From contig JAKJXP020000045.1 in assembly GCA_022225965.2 (NCBI GenBank), forward strand, positions 296,979 to 360,978: a stretch of 64,000 nucleotides of DNA, in the 5' to 3' direction. Below the pieces are notes generated by a model. That model did no database searches. It had not been told where the DNA came from and saw only the letters and a list, made by a program, of their open reading frames with translations. This DNA is from Diatrype stigma. Its lineage: Eukaryota > Ascomycota > Sordariomycetes > Xylariales > Diatrypaceae. Position numbers and translations under genes: made by a program. Below are positions 24,827-35,079 of this stretch, in pieces (position 1 is the first letter of the stretch; each line of letters begins with the position of its first letter).

Positions 24827-26545
24827 ATGTTTTCCCACACCCTCGTCCGGACACTTCTTGCCTTGGGCACGACAGTTGCAGCTGTCCCTACTTGGCAAAC
24901 TCGCAGCGGTAAAACCCTTGTGCAAGCCTTGCGTCAACGCGAGTTCTCCAACATCACAGCTGAGCTATCTCCGGATGCAACGATCTGCACACCCGAATGC
25001 CCTGAATGGACCAACCAGACGATGCGCTGGTCAGCCTGGAGCGCGCCAAGCTTCAATACAGTCTTGGTTCCTGCAGAGGAAGAAGACATCTCGATCGCGG
25101 TAAGTCATGTCACACCTAAAGCTACAGCCGGAAATATCTGACATATAGGCGTGTTTACAGCTCGAGTATATGTCGAACCATAACATCTCTTTCCTAGCCC
25201 TAAGTGGTGGACATGGAACCTCAATGCAACTGGGTGAGGTCCATGATGCTGTTGCAATCAACATGGAGAATTTCAACCATGTCACCGTGAACCCGGACCA
25301 GACCGTGTCGGTCGGGGGTGGGTCTCGTTTTAGGGACATATACCCCGTCGTCCATGCGGCCGGCAGAGAGCTGAGTATGCCAACTCTAAAGGCCCCCACG
25401 TGGTATTAGAAGTCAGCTGACTTTGATGGAACCATCTTAGCTCTTGGAAACTGTCCTTGTGTTGGTGCCTCAGGGGCTGTGCTTGGCGGTGGGCATGGCC
25501 GTCTTCAAGGTAAACACGGCTTGTCGGCAGACGCGCTGCTTAAAGTTCGTATGATCCTATGGGATGGTTCAGTCATCGAGGCCTCTGCTACCGAGAATGC
25601 CGATCTGTTCTGGGGTATGCGAGGTGCCGGTCACAACTTTGGTATTGTGACCGAGTTGACTTTCAGATCTTGGCCCCAGGAGAACGATGGGCTTCACTAC
25701 AATGCTGCTATGGAGTTCACTACCGAGTCTCTCGAAGGACTTCTCACCATTGTGAATGACATCATACCTGACCAAGACCCAGCCCTGGCCATTGACATGT
25801 TCTTTCATCACAATCTTGATACACTGGAGGTAAGTCATGTGACACCCGAGTTCGTAATCCTTGAAGAAATCACCAACATCCATCACAGCCTCTCATTACC
25901 TTGAACGTGGTCTATGCCGGTCCGCGCGAGACGGGCGAGCGATTTACGAACCTCTTCGCCACGAACAACTCCACGACCAACCCTATCAACCGTACATTCC
26001 TTAACGAGACGGTGGTGCCATGGGATGTGCTGCCCCATGTGGTTGCCAATGGCATGATTGACGATGCCTGCATCGACGGCCCCAGCACGAACATCTATGG
26101 CTCCAGCGAGGCATATTTCGATATTGCCAATACCCGACGTCTGTTCGACGATTATGTGGATTTCGTCCAGCAAAATCCCCTTGCAGCCGTAACTCTTGTC
26201 TTCAATGAGATATTCGGTCAAACAGCTGTGCAGGCCCAGCCGGCCGAGGATACGTCCGTCGGAAACCGCGCCTATATGAACGTGCTCACGCTGGCCCAGG
26301 CCGTCTACACCGACGAGAGTGTGGCCGCAGTTGGCGATGCGTGGGCCCGTAATTGGAGGGATTCGCAATTCGACCCGGAACACTCGGGCTACGTTCGCCC
26401 AGCGGTATACTTGAACTATGCCCATGGTGACGAAGCCCCTGAAGCATTCTACGGATATGAGCCTTGGAGACTGGAGCGTCTCCGAGACCTAAAGCAGAAA
26501 TATGACCCTCGGGGCTTTTTCAACTCTTACCACCCCTTTTCTTGA
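24827..26545 (+). CDS. secreted FAD-linked oxidase, berberine bridge family
   Basis: Four exons, 24827-25099, 25161-25374, 25441-25829 and 25889-26545; introns of 61, 66 and 59 bp; 510 residues. A signal peptide is visible (MFSHTLVRTLLALGTTVAAV, cut near residue 20). The PCMH-type FAD domain follows: SGGHGTS with His109, the usual histidyl-FAD attachment, and GNCPCVGASGAVLGGGHG with Cys167, the usual second (cysteinyl) attachment, so bicovalent FAD is likely. The C-terminal BBE signature (YKYDPRGFF-like: KYDPRGFFNSYH) is present. Several N-x-S/T sites suit a secreted glycoprotein. Family role: oxidation of alcohols, sugars or alkaloid-like substrates with O2, producing peroxide; the substrate is unknown. 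For intron 1 the TTTACAG acceptor at 25160 is preferred over an in-frame alternative 12 bases earlier. It is flanked by two Myb genes. Confidence 0.92.
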
Positions 26546-27412
26546 AGTGCCTTTCCACATTTCGGCATCAAGAACCACACTGACTGCGGCGTTGGCATCC
26601 GCAACGCGTCACCTCTGATCGCAACTCTTTCATAGCTCGTATCGTGTTTCTTTCGATGTACGAGATCTAAGCTTAGAATAGATTATCAAATATAGAATTC
26701 GCTTCATTAGAAGTTGATATCATGAATCCCTAAAAATGTTCTTCGTGTGTCAGACTTTTACGGACTGTATGCAGGATGTACAAGAAAAAGTCGAAGGCGT
26801 AACGTTACTTATATGTTCTGTACTGCCCAAGCGCCTGTCATCCTTGAGGTCATACAGATGGTATGACCATCGCGTAGTACGGTGTCACCAAAAAACGTTC
26901 GCGCCTGTGAAACTTAGAGTGTTCATTATTCGCCTTGGTGGAGGTTATCGTATCAAGCCAAGTACGTGAAACATAAGTCACATATTCAGGACATCTGTTA
27001 GCTTATTCGATGCCCGGCTAACCACATAATGACCATGTGTCCTTTTCCAGCGAAGCCATTGAAGATTCTTCATTGATATTGCGATCACATGTCGGTCTTT
27101 ACTTCATAAACAACCCCCTATCATCATAAACCCCGATGGTTGCCACAGCGTCATGTCTTACCTCGTCATATACCGAAAGGGGTTGGCGGCTGACGATTTG
27201 TGTGACCTCCCCAAGGAGCTGATTTGCGCCACTTCTGGAATCCCTGTTAGAGATCCTACAGGTCCCTGGTTAACGAGGAGTGCGTTGAGAGCCACAGCCG
27301 AATTCGGTGAACACCAATGATACGAGGTCGACCTCGCGCTGGCACATTATATTCTCTCCGAAGGTTATGTATGCAACTGGAAGTCTCACATTTGCAGTCT
27401 TTTTCGAACGCA
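26546..27412. other. intergenic, oxidase to Myb B
   Basis: An 867-bp gap between two genes on the same strand. It contains the oxidase 3' region and the Myb B promoter. No coding content is recognised. Confidence 0.45.
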
Positions 27413-28588
27413 ATGAGTACCCCAAGCTCTTCAACATCCCGCGACCGCCAGAAATGGACGCCGGAACAAGATCAAATTCTCAGCAACGTTGTAACTGAAG
27501 GCATGTATATCCCACCTGCTTCCTAACACTCATCAAATCTCAAATTTGCAGAGCCCTCACGTTAACATGTTTCTCACGAAGTCTCAAGGCCAGGGCAGAA
27601 CATCAGCTGGCACAAGGTTGCCAGTCATATTCCTGGGCGAAGCAACAAGGACTGTAGGAAACGCTGGCATTATAAGATTGCTCATCACTTCAAACAAGGC
27701 CCCTGGACATCTGAAGAGGACGACAAACTCCGTCGAGCCGTTTTGATGCATGGTACCAAATGGACGAAAGTGTCGGAAGAAGTCCGGAGCCGCAACGGCG
27801 ATCAATGCTGGAAACGTTGGCATGATAACCTAGACCCTCAGATCAATCACAGCCCTTGGTCCGCCGAAGAGGTATGAATTGAAGTTGCGGTAGTCTCACT
27901 AGGTAGGAAAATAGCTAAAACATGCCGATAGGACGCTGTATTATTACGAATGGTACATGAGATGGGAAGGAATTGGCGAGAAATCGTCAATAAGAACTTC
28001 CCGAACCGAACACCACTTTCAGCAAAAAACAGATACGGTCTTTTACAGCGAAGGCAAGATAGCAGTATCGATTACAACTCCAGCCCCGACCACAAACCGT
28101 CGTTTCTCTCGCCGCGTTCTACACCCCCCTCTTCAAGGTCACAGCCCGGCTTGCGGTCTGTCCTAACCACCTCGAACGAGTTGACCGGAGTTTTAAACAT
28201 GAACTCGGGGACGCTGCCGACAATCAATAATCGCTTCTCATTCAACCCGTCGAACAACCTTACACCTGTCAGCATGACGGCCCAGGACATCAGCACTACC
28301 ACTGCGGTACTGAACGACTCGACATTTTGGCCCATGAGCACCCCCACCGCTAACAACGAGCTAACACGCCGATATTTAGATATTGCGCCTCAACCTGATG
28401 GGACCATGCCCGGTGGCGACCTGAATGCCGCCCATAGCATCATGACTCCGGAGGAGAATAAAATCCTACACGTTACAGTATCGTGCAATCCGCATCGTTT
28501 AGAAGAAGTAATGCACAATATTTCAAGAAATATGAGTGAAATGATGATTACGGGTGGTGTGCAGCGTGTGCAGTACCAGGTGGAATAG
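27413..28588 (+). CDS. Myb/SANT-repeat DNA-binding protein (Myb B)
   Basis: At least three exons: 27413 to about 27500, about 27582-27589 to 27871, and 27932-28588. The second intron (GTATGA...GATAG, 60 bp) is clear. The first junction is unresolved: the best acceptor (TTTGCAG at 27551) leads into a stop in the needed frame, so a GC-AG intron (GCATGT donor at 27501), a GTATAT donor at 27505 with an acceptor near 27588, or a one-base shift must be invoked. Product about 340 residues. Three Myb repeats: DRQKWTPEQDQILSNVV...ISWHKVASHIPGRSNKDCRKRW; GPWTSEEDDKLRRAVLMHGTKWTKV with NGDQCWKRW; and SPWSAEEDAVLLRMVHEMGRNWREIV with LSAKNRYGLLQRR. The C-terminal part is Ser/Pro/Asn-rich and ends with VTVSCNPHRLEEVMHNISRN, resembling the end of Myb A. 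Probably a nuclear transcription regulator. Confidence 0.82.
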
Positions 28589-29373
28589 GTGCGCGAGGAT
28601 GCCTCGCAAAGATACGCAGGGAGAATGCGCAGTGGCATTGAGATTGAGTCATGTTAGGAATTACTACATTACGATATCATACTGATATCCCCGTCCCAAG
28701 AAGTATGATTGCTAGATTTGGGCGTTAATAATCGATCATGAGTTTCTTGACGACGCGGGGCCATTCTGAACCCCCAATTCCTATGGGGCGACCAAGAATC
28801 TGGAATAGGGGGAAGCTTAATCCCCGACAGAACATATGGCGGGGTTAGAATGTAACTCCACCCATGGTCTTTTCCGTATTTATCTGAGACATACCGTTAT
28901 CCCCAATAGACCCCATTCCGCTCTGTAGAGACTCCTAGACACGCGTCACTGACTCAGACCACGTGGTTGTGCTGTGAAGTCGGAGTCGTAGCGCTCGCCT
29001 TTCATAATATTCGAAGGCCAAGGTGCACGCACCGGCGGGCGGCGAATCGCAACATTGCCTGTCTTATTCCATGCGGTGTGGCACATGAGACAGTAAGCAG
29101 GCATCGCAGGGCCTATCAAACCCGTTCCACGGAATTATTGGCATAAGCCCGTAGCCCTGGCATCCCTGAGCGGAGCGGCAGCGGAGGGTCCTTCACGGCC
29201 CCCACACAGCCTCCCTGTGGCATGTCGAGATCTGGGAGGTGCGAAACGCCGATCGATCTTAGTCGTGGGTATAGGGGCTGTCAATATAACTTCATAAATG
29301 GTGATCCTATGGAACTCCTTCGAAAGTGGTTGGTTGCATGCAGCTGCTGCCCTGCTGCGGCATCTTTTTTTTT
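28589..29373. other. intergenic, no gene recognised
   Basis: Follows Myb B and ends at the homopolymer/gap at 29374. No frame with family resemblance is seen. Confidence 0.45.
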
Positions 29374-29416
29374 GGGGGGGGGGGGGGGGGGGGGGGGGTG
29401 GGACCANNNNNNNNNG

Positions 29417-29485
<69 letters not shown>

Positions 29486-29487
29486 GG
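29374..29487. repeat. G25 / N9 / C67 homopolymers flanking an assembly gap
   Basis: A run of 25 G (29374-29398), then TGGGACCA, nine N (29407-29415), a G, a run of 67 C (29417-29483) and GGGG. The N run marks a gap or low-quality join. Long G and C runs at opposite sides are more likely a sequencing or assembly artefact at a G/C homopolymer than biology; glycine/proline frames through it are not genes. Confidence 0.9.
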
Positions 29488-30756
29488 ACCATCGCAGAAT
29501 TTGCACACTCGCAAACTTGTTATTTGAGACACTAGCTACAGAGCTGAACTTTTGATTGATTTATTGGTGAAGTGGGATGCATGCAAGATGGTGCTCATAG
29601 GTCCCGATTCGACGGGTTGCCCAGCCTACAAGAGCCCCTTAAGCTTGGCTATGTAAGTACTTGTCAAGTCTGGGCGGGACTATTCGTCTATGTGCGTTAG
29701 GTTTAGATTTGCTCTAGGGGGCTAGGTATATATACTGACTTGGTCTGGATTGTATCACCGTTGAACCATCGGTGTACGTTCATGACGCTTTTTCCTGTAG
29801 ACCTATGTCATTCAGTTACTTTGCGGATCCGCTCGTGAGGCTCTTACAAGACATATAAGAATCCGAGTGAATCATGTCCCCGCATCAGCCTCGTGGGGGT
29901 ATAGAATCAGAGGTGTTATGCATAATTTATTGCTTTACTGTAGCTCCATCTAACTAACGGGTACATTCGAAGTACGTATCCAGCGCGGGAAAGTTGAATC
30001 ATTCATCGGTGGCGTCTATGGCGCAGACGGCCGTTTCGGGGACTAATTCTGCCGGCTTAGGTCACACGCATGTGAGCGGAATTCTTTGCTCGTACTCTGT
30101 AAAGAACGTCCTAGCATTACGTACTCATATGCCAACGAGGCGGTCTGTCGACTGTGGCTTATCTTTAGCACTCCCGGAACAGTCTTAAATCCCTCCAGTC
30201 ATACACGGCTACTGATATGTTGTGTTCTGGTCCTCACGCATTGGTCAAAGTTCAACATCGGCGGCGACTTGGCACTGTAGGAGGGAGGCAATAGACCATG
30301 GGAGAAAACCTTTAACGAAAACGGTTATGGTGGCTGCAGACGCTTCATTGAACCACTTCCAGCTCCTTCTGGCTATTATAGGAATTTTGCCTCGTCTTTA
30401 CAGGCATCAGTAATCTAGATGCGAACAGCTGGAATATATATATTTATTCACCGAAACGAAAATTCTACGTATTTCCTACATATCATTTCACTGGATTCGG
30501 TGAAAGGAAAGGGTCAACATGACAGCTGTACTGAAACATAAACTTCAGCTCTCGTATTAGATAATCCCACCAAACTACCAGCGTCATACAAGAGTGTTCT
30601 AGCATCGCCTATCAGCCACCCCATGTACCCTGTCAGAGAGTAAGCACACTAAATGAAGCCTTCGAATCGTGTTCCGAAAGGTTAGGTTCTAGAGCTGTAG
30701 AGTACCTCCAGCCCGATACTTTAGACCTAGGAGCTAGTCATCTTGTTCAGCCTTAC

Positions 30757-31390
30757 CTTGTATTGATGTATCAAGCTGGTGACCTTCACGTTCTTCCCAT
30801 GCTCCTTGGCTGTGGCACCGGGGATATGGATGATGCTTCCCCTCTGCGGAATAGCCGTGTGCTCGGACACAGGCTGGGATGGGATGAAAGTAACGCCCCT
30901 CTTGGCAGGGAAAAGCTCCATCATGTGTTGGTCGAATCCCTAAATCAGGGCAACCAGGGGTGATCGCAGCCCTGGGTAGCGTATGCAACAATATCTATGC
31001 ATACCACGACGTGGATAGGGATCGGGGAGGTGTTCCTTTCAGCACCTTGCATACCTTCGGCTGGAAGTGATTGAGCCACCTGCGAATGTCATCACATCAC
31101 CCCCAGGGGTGTCGACCAACCTCATGATCTGGCCGGTGGAGAAGTCGCAGCCAAAGGGGAGGTAATTTTGGAAGCGTCTAGAGCTCACAGACAACAGCAA
31201 TGTCATCCATGGGAACCTCGGTTCCCCATAGCGATAACTCGACGTTGTCCACGCTAGGTAGGTACATCGCATATGCTTTTTCTTATAGCCCTTGCGCCGA
31301 CCTCGCTCAGGCAGACGCCACCAATTTTATCCTTGTCGGCAGCCTGGGCAGCCTCGGTTAGGAGTTTCCCTAAGGCACGTGCAATCTCCC
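30757..31390 (-). pseudogene. decayed protein-coding remnant, family unknown
   Basis: On the minus strand several protein-like stretches follow each other in order but in shifted frames and with stops: EIARALGKLLTEAAQAADKD near 31390-31325, VELSLWGTEVPMDDIAVVCE then PPLWLRLLHRPDHEVGRHPW near 31250-31120, and RGVTFIPSQPVSEHTAIPQR continuing to VKVTSLIHQYK just before a possible GTAAGG donor near 30757. The composition and order suggest a gene eroded by point mutations and indels. I cannot assign a family. Confidence 0.35.
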
Positions 31391-32380
31391 CCTATAAACG
31401 TCCTGGTCTTCTTGGGACGGGCCGAAGAACGTCAAGTGGCGGCGGGTAGGAGCATGCGGCTCTCCCCGTTGATGCAGTGCTTGGCTAACACTCACTTTAT
31501 TCATTCCGGGATGTTATCCGTATCCGGTCTTAGAGGACCAGAGGCCGGCTTTCGGCTCCGGAAACCTATATAATGACATGTTGGCCAGCTATTAACTCCG
31601 GTCGCGATCGCAGGCTCCAACACACTGACAAGGCATACCCGAATGTTGTTTGGTGAGTCTGCGGAGTCTGGTATGACACCTCGGCGTCAGTATGCCTTTG
31701 GGAGGTATACGGCTTGATGGAAAGGTGTGTGCATTCCTTTGTTTTTCTTGACTTTGTCAATCGTAAAATGATATAAGACCAACCGATAGACATCAGTTTA
31801 CTAAGTATAAGCAATATTAAGTGAGGCAATCGATAGAGTGCGATACTTAGTGCGAAGTAACTGCATGCTGCTAAGACCGAAAACATTTAGCCCGAGAGCC
31901 GGAGTCGTGGGAATAGGTGGGACCCACGTTTCCCCTATCCATTAAAACAAGGAGTCGCACGGACCTCCCCTGATTCTCCCCCGGTACCAAGGAGACTATA
32001 TATAGCTACCCATAACACGGCACCGGACGGCGTTGAAAGAACATGACTTGTGCCCGGTGTCATGAGGATTATATGGTCTCGTTTGTTGTATAAAATAGGC
32101 AATATATCGCGATACAATGGGTCTGTTGGGTGATCCAGAGGTGGTATATCGCTTTAGCAAGGTGCCTATCGGGTCCTATGAAGGGACCGATCTTCCCCCA
32201 TTTGTATTGGATGCTCCCTTTACTTCCCTCGTCAGAGCTGTACTTAACGTAGCGTAGCATGAATCAGTAGAAGGTCTGTTTGCAACCCGAGTGAGTCATA
32301 ACGTACTGTGCCACATATGTGCATTTACCCAACGATCTGGCACTGCTGCACTGAAATGGGGAATACTGCCTCTGTTAAGG

Positions 32381-32390
32381 TATATAAATA
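32381..32390 (+). promoter_or_regulatory. TATA-like box of the SGNH hydrolase
   Basis: TATATAAATA lies 180 bp before the hydrolase ATG at 32570. Confidence 0.5.
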
Positions 32391-32569
32391 CCATCACAGC
32401 CATAAGGCTAGAAATGGGAACTAAAGTTCGGGAGATTACGGCGTTTACCTCATCAGAAATCTCGAATGGGGTGAATATCAAGACCGCTTAATTTTCACAA
32501 CATAATCTACTATGCGACTTGACCACCAGAAAGAGATCAATATCGGACAGTATAATCATATACTTTAAA

Positions 32570-33421
32570 ATGCACGAGAGTTATTCTTCTAACGACGGGT
32601 GTGTCTCTGCGGAGGACCTCAAGCAATCGTTGAAGTCACTTGCCAAGTTCAAGCAGCGATCATTCGAAACATCTTCAACAACCCACATACCGCTGCTCCA
32701 AACCTGCACAGATGAGCCCGAGATCGTACTGCTCGGTGATTCCATGATAGAGCGTATGACGACTACGGGTGACAGTCCCAGCTTCCAGCCCTGGCCTTCG
32801 GAGACCCTTCTGAGCCATGAGAGCATCGTCTCCCTCAGTGCTGCATTGAACGACCAAAGCATCAACAGGCTTAGCAACGTGTTTAATGCTGGGGTTGGTG
32901 GCGACAAATTCGAGAATATCCTGTATCGACTGGCAGGCGGCGACTCCTCGGAAGATCGACCACCACTCCCGGGGCTCTTGGACGTGCTGCAGCTCCGGAA
33001 CGTGAAGTTGTGGGTTCTGCATGCCGGCACCAATAACCTTCATCCGAAAAGGGGCTTGTCCGATGCCGACGTGGGCAAACTGTGCCTGATAGTACAAGCC
33101 GCACTCCGCATCTCAAAACCCGGGACCAAGGTGTTGCTCACAGGACTCTTTTACCGGCGAGACATCAAGAACGACCTAGTCGACGAAGCAAACCGAAAAT
33201 TGCAGTTAGTCGTGTGTTCAACAAAGTCAGCCTTTGGATGTGGCTCCATTTCGTTCTCACGTCCTCCCTTGGGGTTCGTAGAAGATATTCATTTGGATGA
33301 CCATGTGCATTTAAACAAGGCGGGATACCAGATGTGGTTGGAAAGTCTGGTTCCGGATATAACATTGGCGTTACGTACATCTATCGAAGATCGAAAGGCA
33401 AATACAGAAGGGGTTTGCTAG
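32570..33421 (+). CDS. SGNH/GDSL-type esterase, PAF-acetylhydrolase-like
   Basis: A single exon of 283 residues. The SGNH blocks are in order: IVLLGDSMIE with nucleophile Ser58; NAGVGGDKF with the oxyanion Gly110; HAGTNNL with Asn in block III (residues 153-156); and HLDDHVHLN with the Asp244/His247 pair of block V. Spacing fits the platelet-activating-factor acetylhydrolase IB-like GDSL group. There is no signal peptide, so it is probably cytosolic. Family role: hydrolysis of acetyl or acyl esters; the substrate is not predictable. The ATG at 32570 is the first in the frame; the frame is open further upstream without another ATG. It lies about 350 bp from the AT-rich copia element, so expression may be affected by silencing. 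Confidence 0.88.
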   Translation: MHESYSSNDGCVSAEDLKQSLKSLAKFKQRSFETSSTTHIPLLQTCTDEPEIVLLGDSMIERMTTTGDSPSFQPWPSETLLSHESIVSLSAALNDQSINRLSNVFNAGVGGDKFENILYRLAGGDSSEDRPPLPGLLDVLQLRNVKLWVLHAGTNNLHPKRGLSDADVGKLCLIVQAALRISKPGTKVLLTGLFYRRDIKNDLVDEANRKLQLVVCSTKSAFGCGSISFSRPPLGFVEDIHLDDHVHLNKAGYQMWLESLVPDITLALRTSIEDRKANTEGVC

Positions 33422-33764
33422 TTCTTGAATTCTTGGTACGATCTAGATGGGTACAATCTTTTGTTGCCTTTGAGACCCTTAATCCACAGCTCCAGTCTAG
33501 GGTTGCACCTATTATCGATGCAACCACATCTTAGTTTCTACCGCAGAGGGTCTCACATATATCTCTTATAGTCTATAAGTTCGTTGCACTATAATCATCT
33601 ATCCCTACCTAATAGTCTCCCCTCACTCTCTCATTCCGTTCAGGTTGTAGTGCTATGTTGCCAAAGTCTTGGGTAGTTATTTTGTATCGTTCGCGCCTAC
33701 GGGCTTCATAATCTGTACATTATTCGAATATGCCACATTCTACATTAAATAGCATATTCATACC
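33422..33764. other. intergenic between hydrolase and copia element
   Basis: 3' region of the hydrolase with ordinary base composition up to the first base of the copia LTR. Nothing else is recognised. Confidence 0.5.
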
Positions 33765-33922
33765 TGTTGGAATAAGGTGGCTGGAAATCCAGGTGGCTGG
33801 GAACGTCCTATACCTGTGGCTATATATATGGGATGCCTTTACCTGCCTATAGAGTATATTTTTAGAATATTAATGTAACCTAATACAATATAATACCTCA
33901 TAATTTACGTTTATATTTAACA
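33765..33922 (+). repeat. 5' LTR of the copia element
   Basis: 158 bp, beginning TGTTGGAATAAGG and ending TATATTTAACA. It aligns end to end without gaps to 40784-40941, with differences almost all C/T or G/A transitions. Confidence 0.92.
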
Positions 33923-33937
33923 GATTATGAGTCCGGC
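33923..33937 (+). other. copia primer-binding site, half-tRNA type
   Basis: GATTATGAGTCCGGC directly follows the 5' LTR. TTATGAG is complementary to the anticodon loop of initiator methionine tRNA (CTCATAA), as in copia and Ty5, which prime from an internally cut tRNA rather than its 3' end. One or two bases are altered, probably by RIP. Confidence 0.65.
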
Positions 33938-35079
33938 AAAGCTTATAAGGGATTTTTTATCAAAACTTATTTATTTATTACTTATTCGATTTGCTTATAT
34001 CATATAGACGTTAATAAACCGGCTTGCTGCGTTTTTTGCTACAAACGAGAAATTCCCAATACAACCTAATTAGAAATTAAATAATGTACGGCATTTTACG
34101 AATATACATTGTATTTATCGGAAACGCCGTTATCCGTGCTTTATTCGTATTCATTTTAAAATCCTATTTATACGGTAATAATGGATTACCTTACCTGAAT
34201 TAAAATTTCATTATAAAATCCATTAAGCACATATTATATTATTGCCATTGCTTTTTTATTTTAAACAATAACGTCGGAATTAAAGAATTTACCGAAATTA
34301 TTCTGTTTAAGAGCAATAAGACGAAAATACGAATTCATCCGCTTTATTTTTATTTTTATTCGTTATTAAGGTAACGAATAAAATAATAAAGCCACAATAA
34401 ATTCATTAAATAACAATATAAGTAAAAAACGAAAATATAACCTAAGAATTCGTTCCGTAGCAAGATTTCAGTTCTTTAAATTTCTTAACGAACGAAACTT
34501 TCCTTATTTTGCCTAAACATTTTTATAACTTACCCTTTTATATTTTATAAACGACAACGACGAGGATCCAGATTATACATCCGAATCCTTCGGTCGTTCC
34601 TTTTCGTTATTAAATCCCAATAACGTATTTATTATCTCTTTATTCCACGATTTAAACGAAATCGATTTATTTGGATTCGAAGCAATCTTATTCGAATCCA
34701 TATTTAAACATATACTTATATTTATTCCGGAATTTATATACGCACTTACGTTGCATCTTAGCCTTATTCTTAAAACTAAATCCACCTTTATTGCCATTGC
34801 TTCTTTCGTTATTCCCATATATAACGTTACTTATAGCCGAACGTCTTTATTTGGATCATTAATACGTCGACAACTTAATATAAAACCGGCTATAAAATTT
34901 AATAAAATACGTAAATATCAGTTATTTATCCAGTTCCGCTTATAACCATACGATATCGACCGAAACGAAAAACAATACGTTCGATAATATAATAAAGCTG
35001 GAATTACTAACGGAATGGATTAGCTTTAAAAGAAACATAACGGATTACTTTTATATTTAAGGATACGGACGGATGCTCC

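Larger units (their letters stand above)
29488..32569. other. long intergenic region with a decayed gene
   Basis: About 3 kb from the gap to the SGNH hydrolase. Apart from the decayed minus-strand coding remnants at 30757-31390, no gene is recognised. The last 200 bp contain the hydrolase promoter. Confidence 0.45.

Noticed and set aside
29135..29555. Poly-glycine and poly-proline open frames
   Set aside because: They are produced by the G and C homopolymers around an N gap.
34573..34818. Minus-strand 81-codon frame in the copia leader
   Set aside because: It lies opposite a longer plus-strand frame inside a RIP-mutated element and shows no family resemblance.
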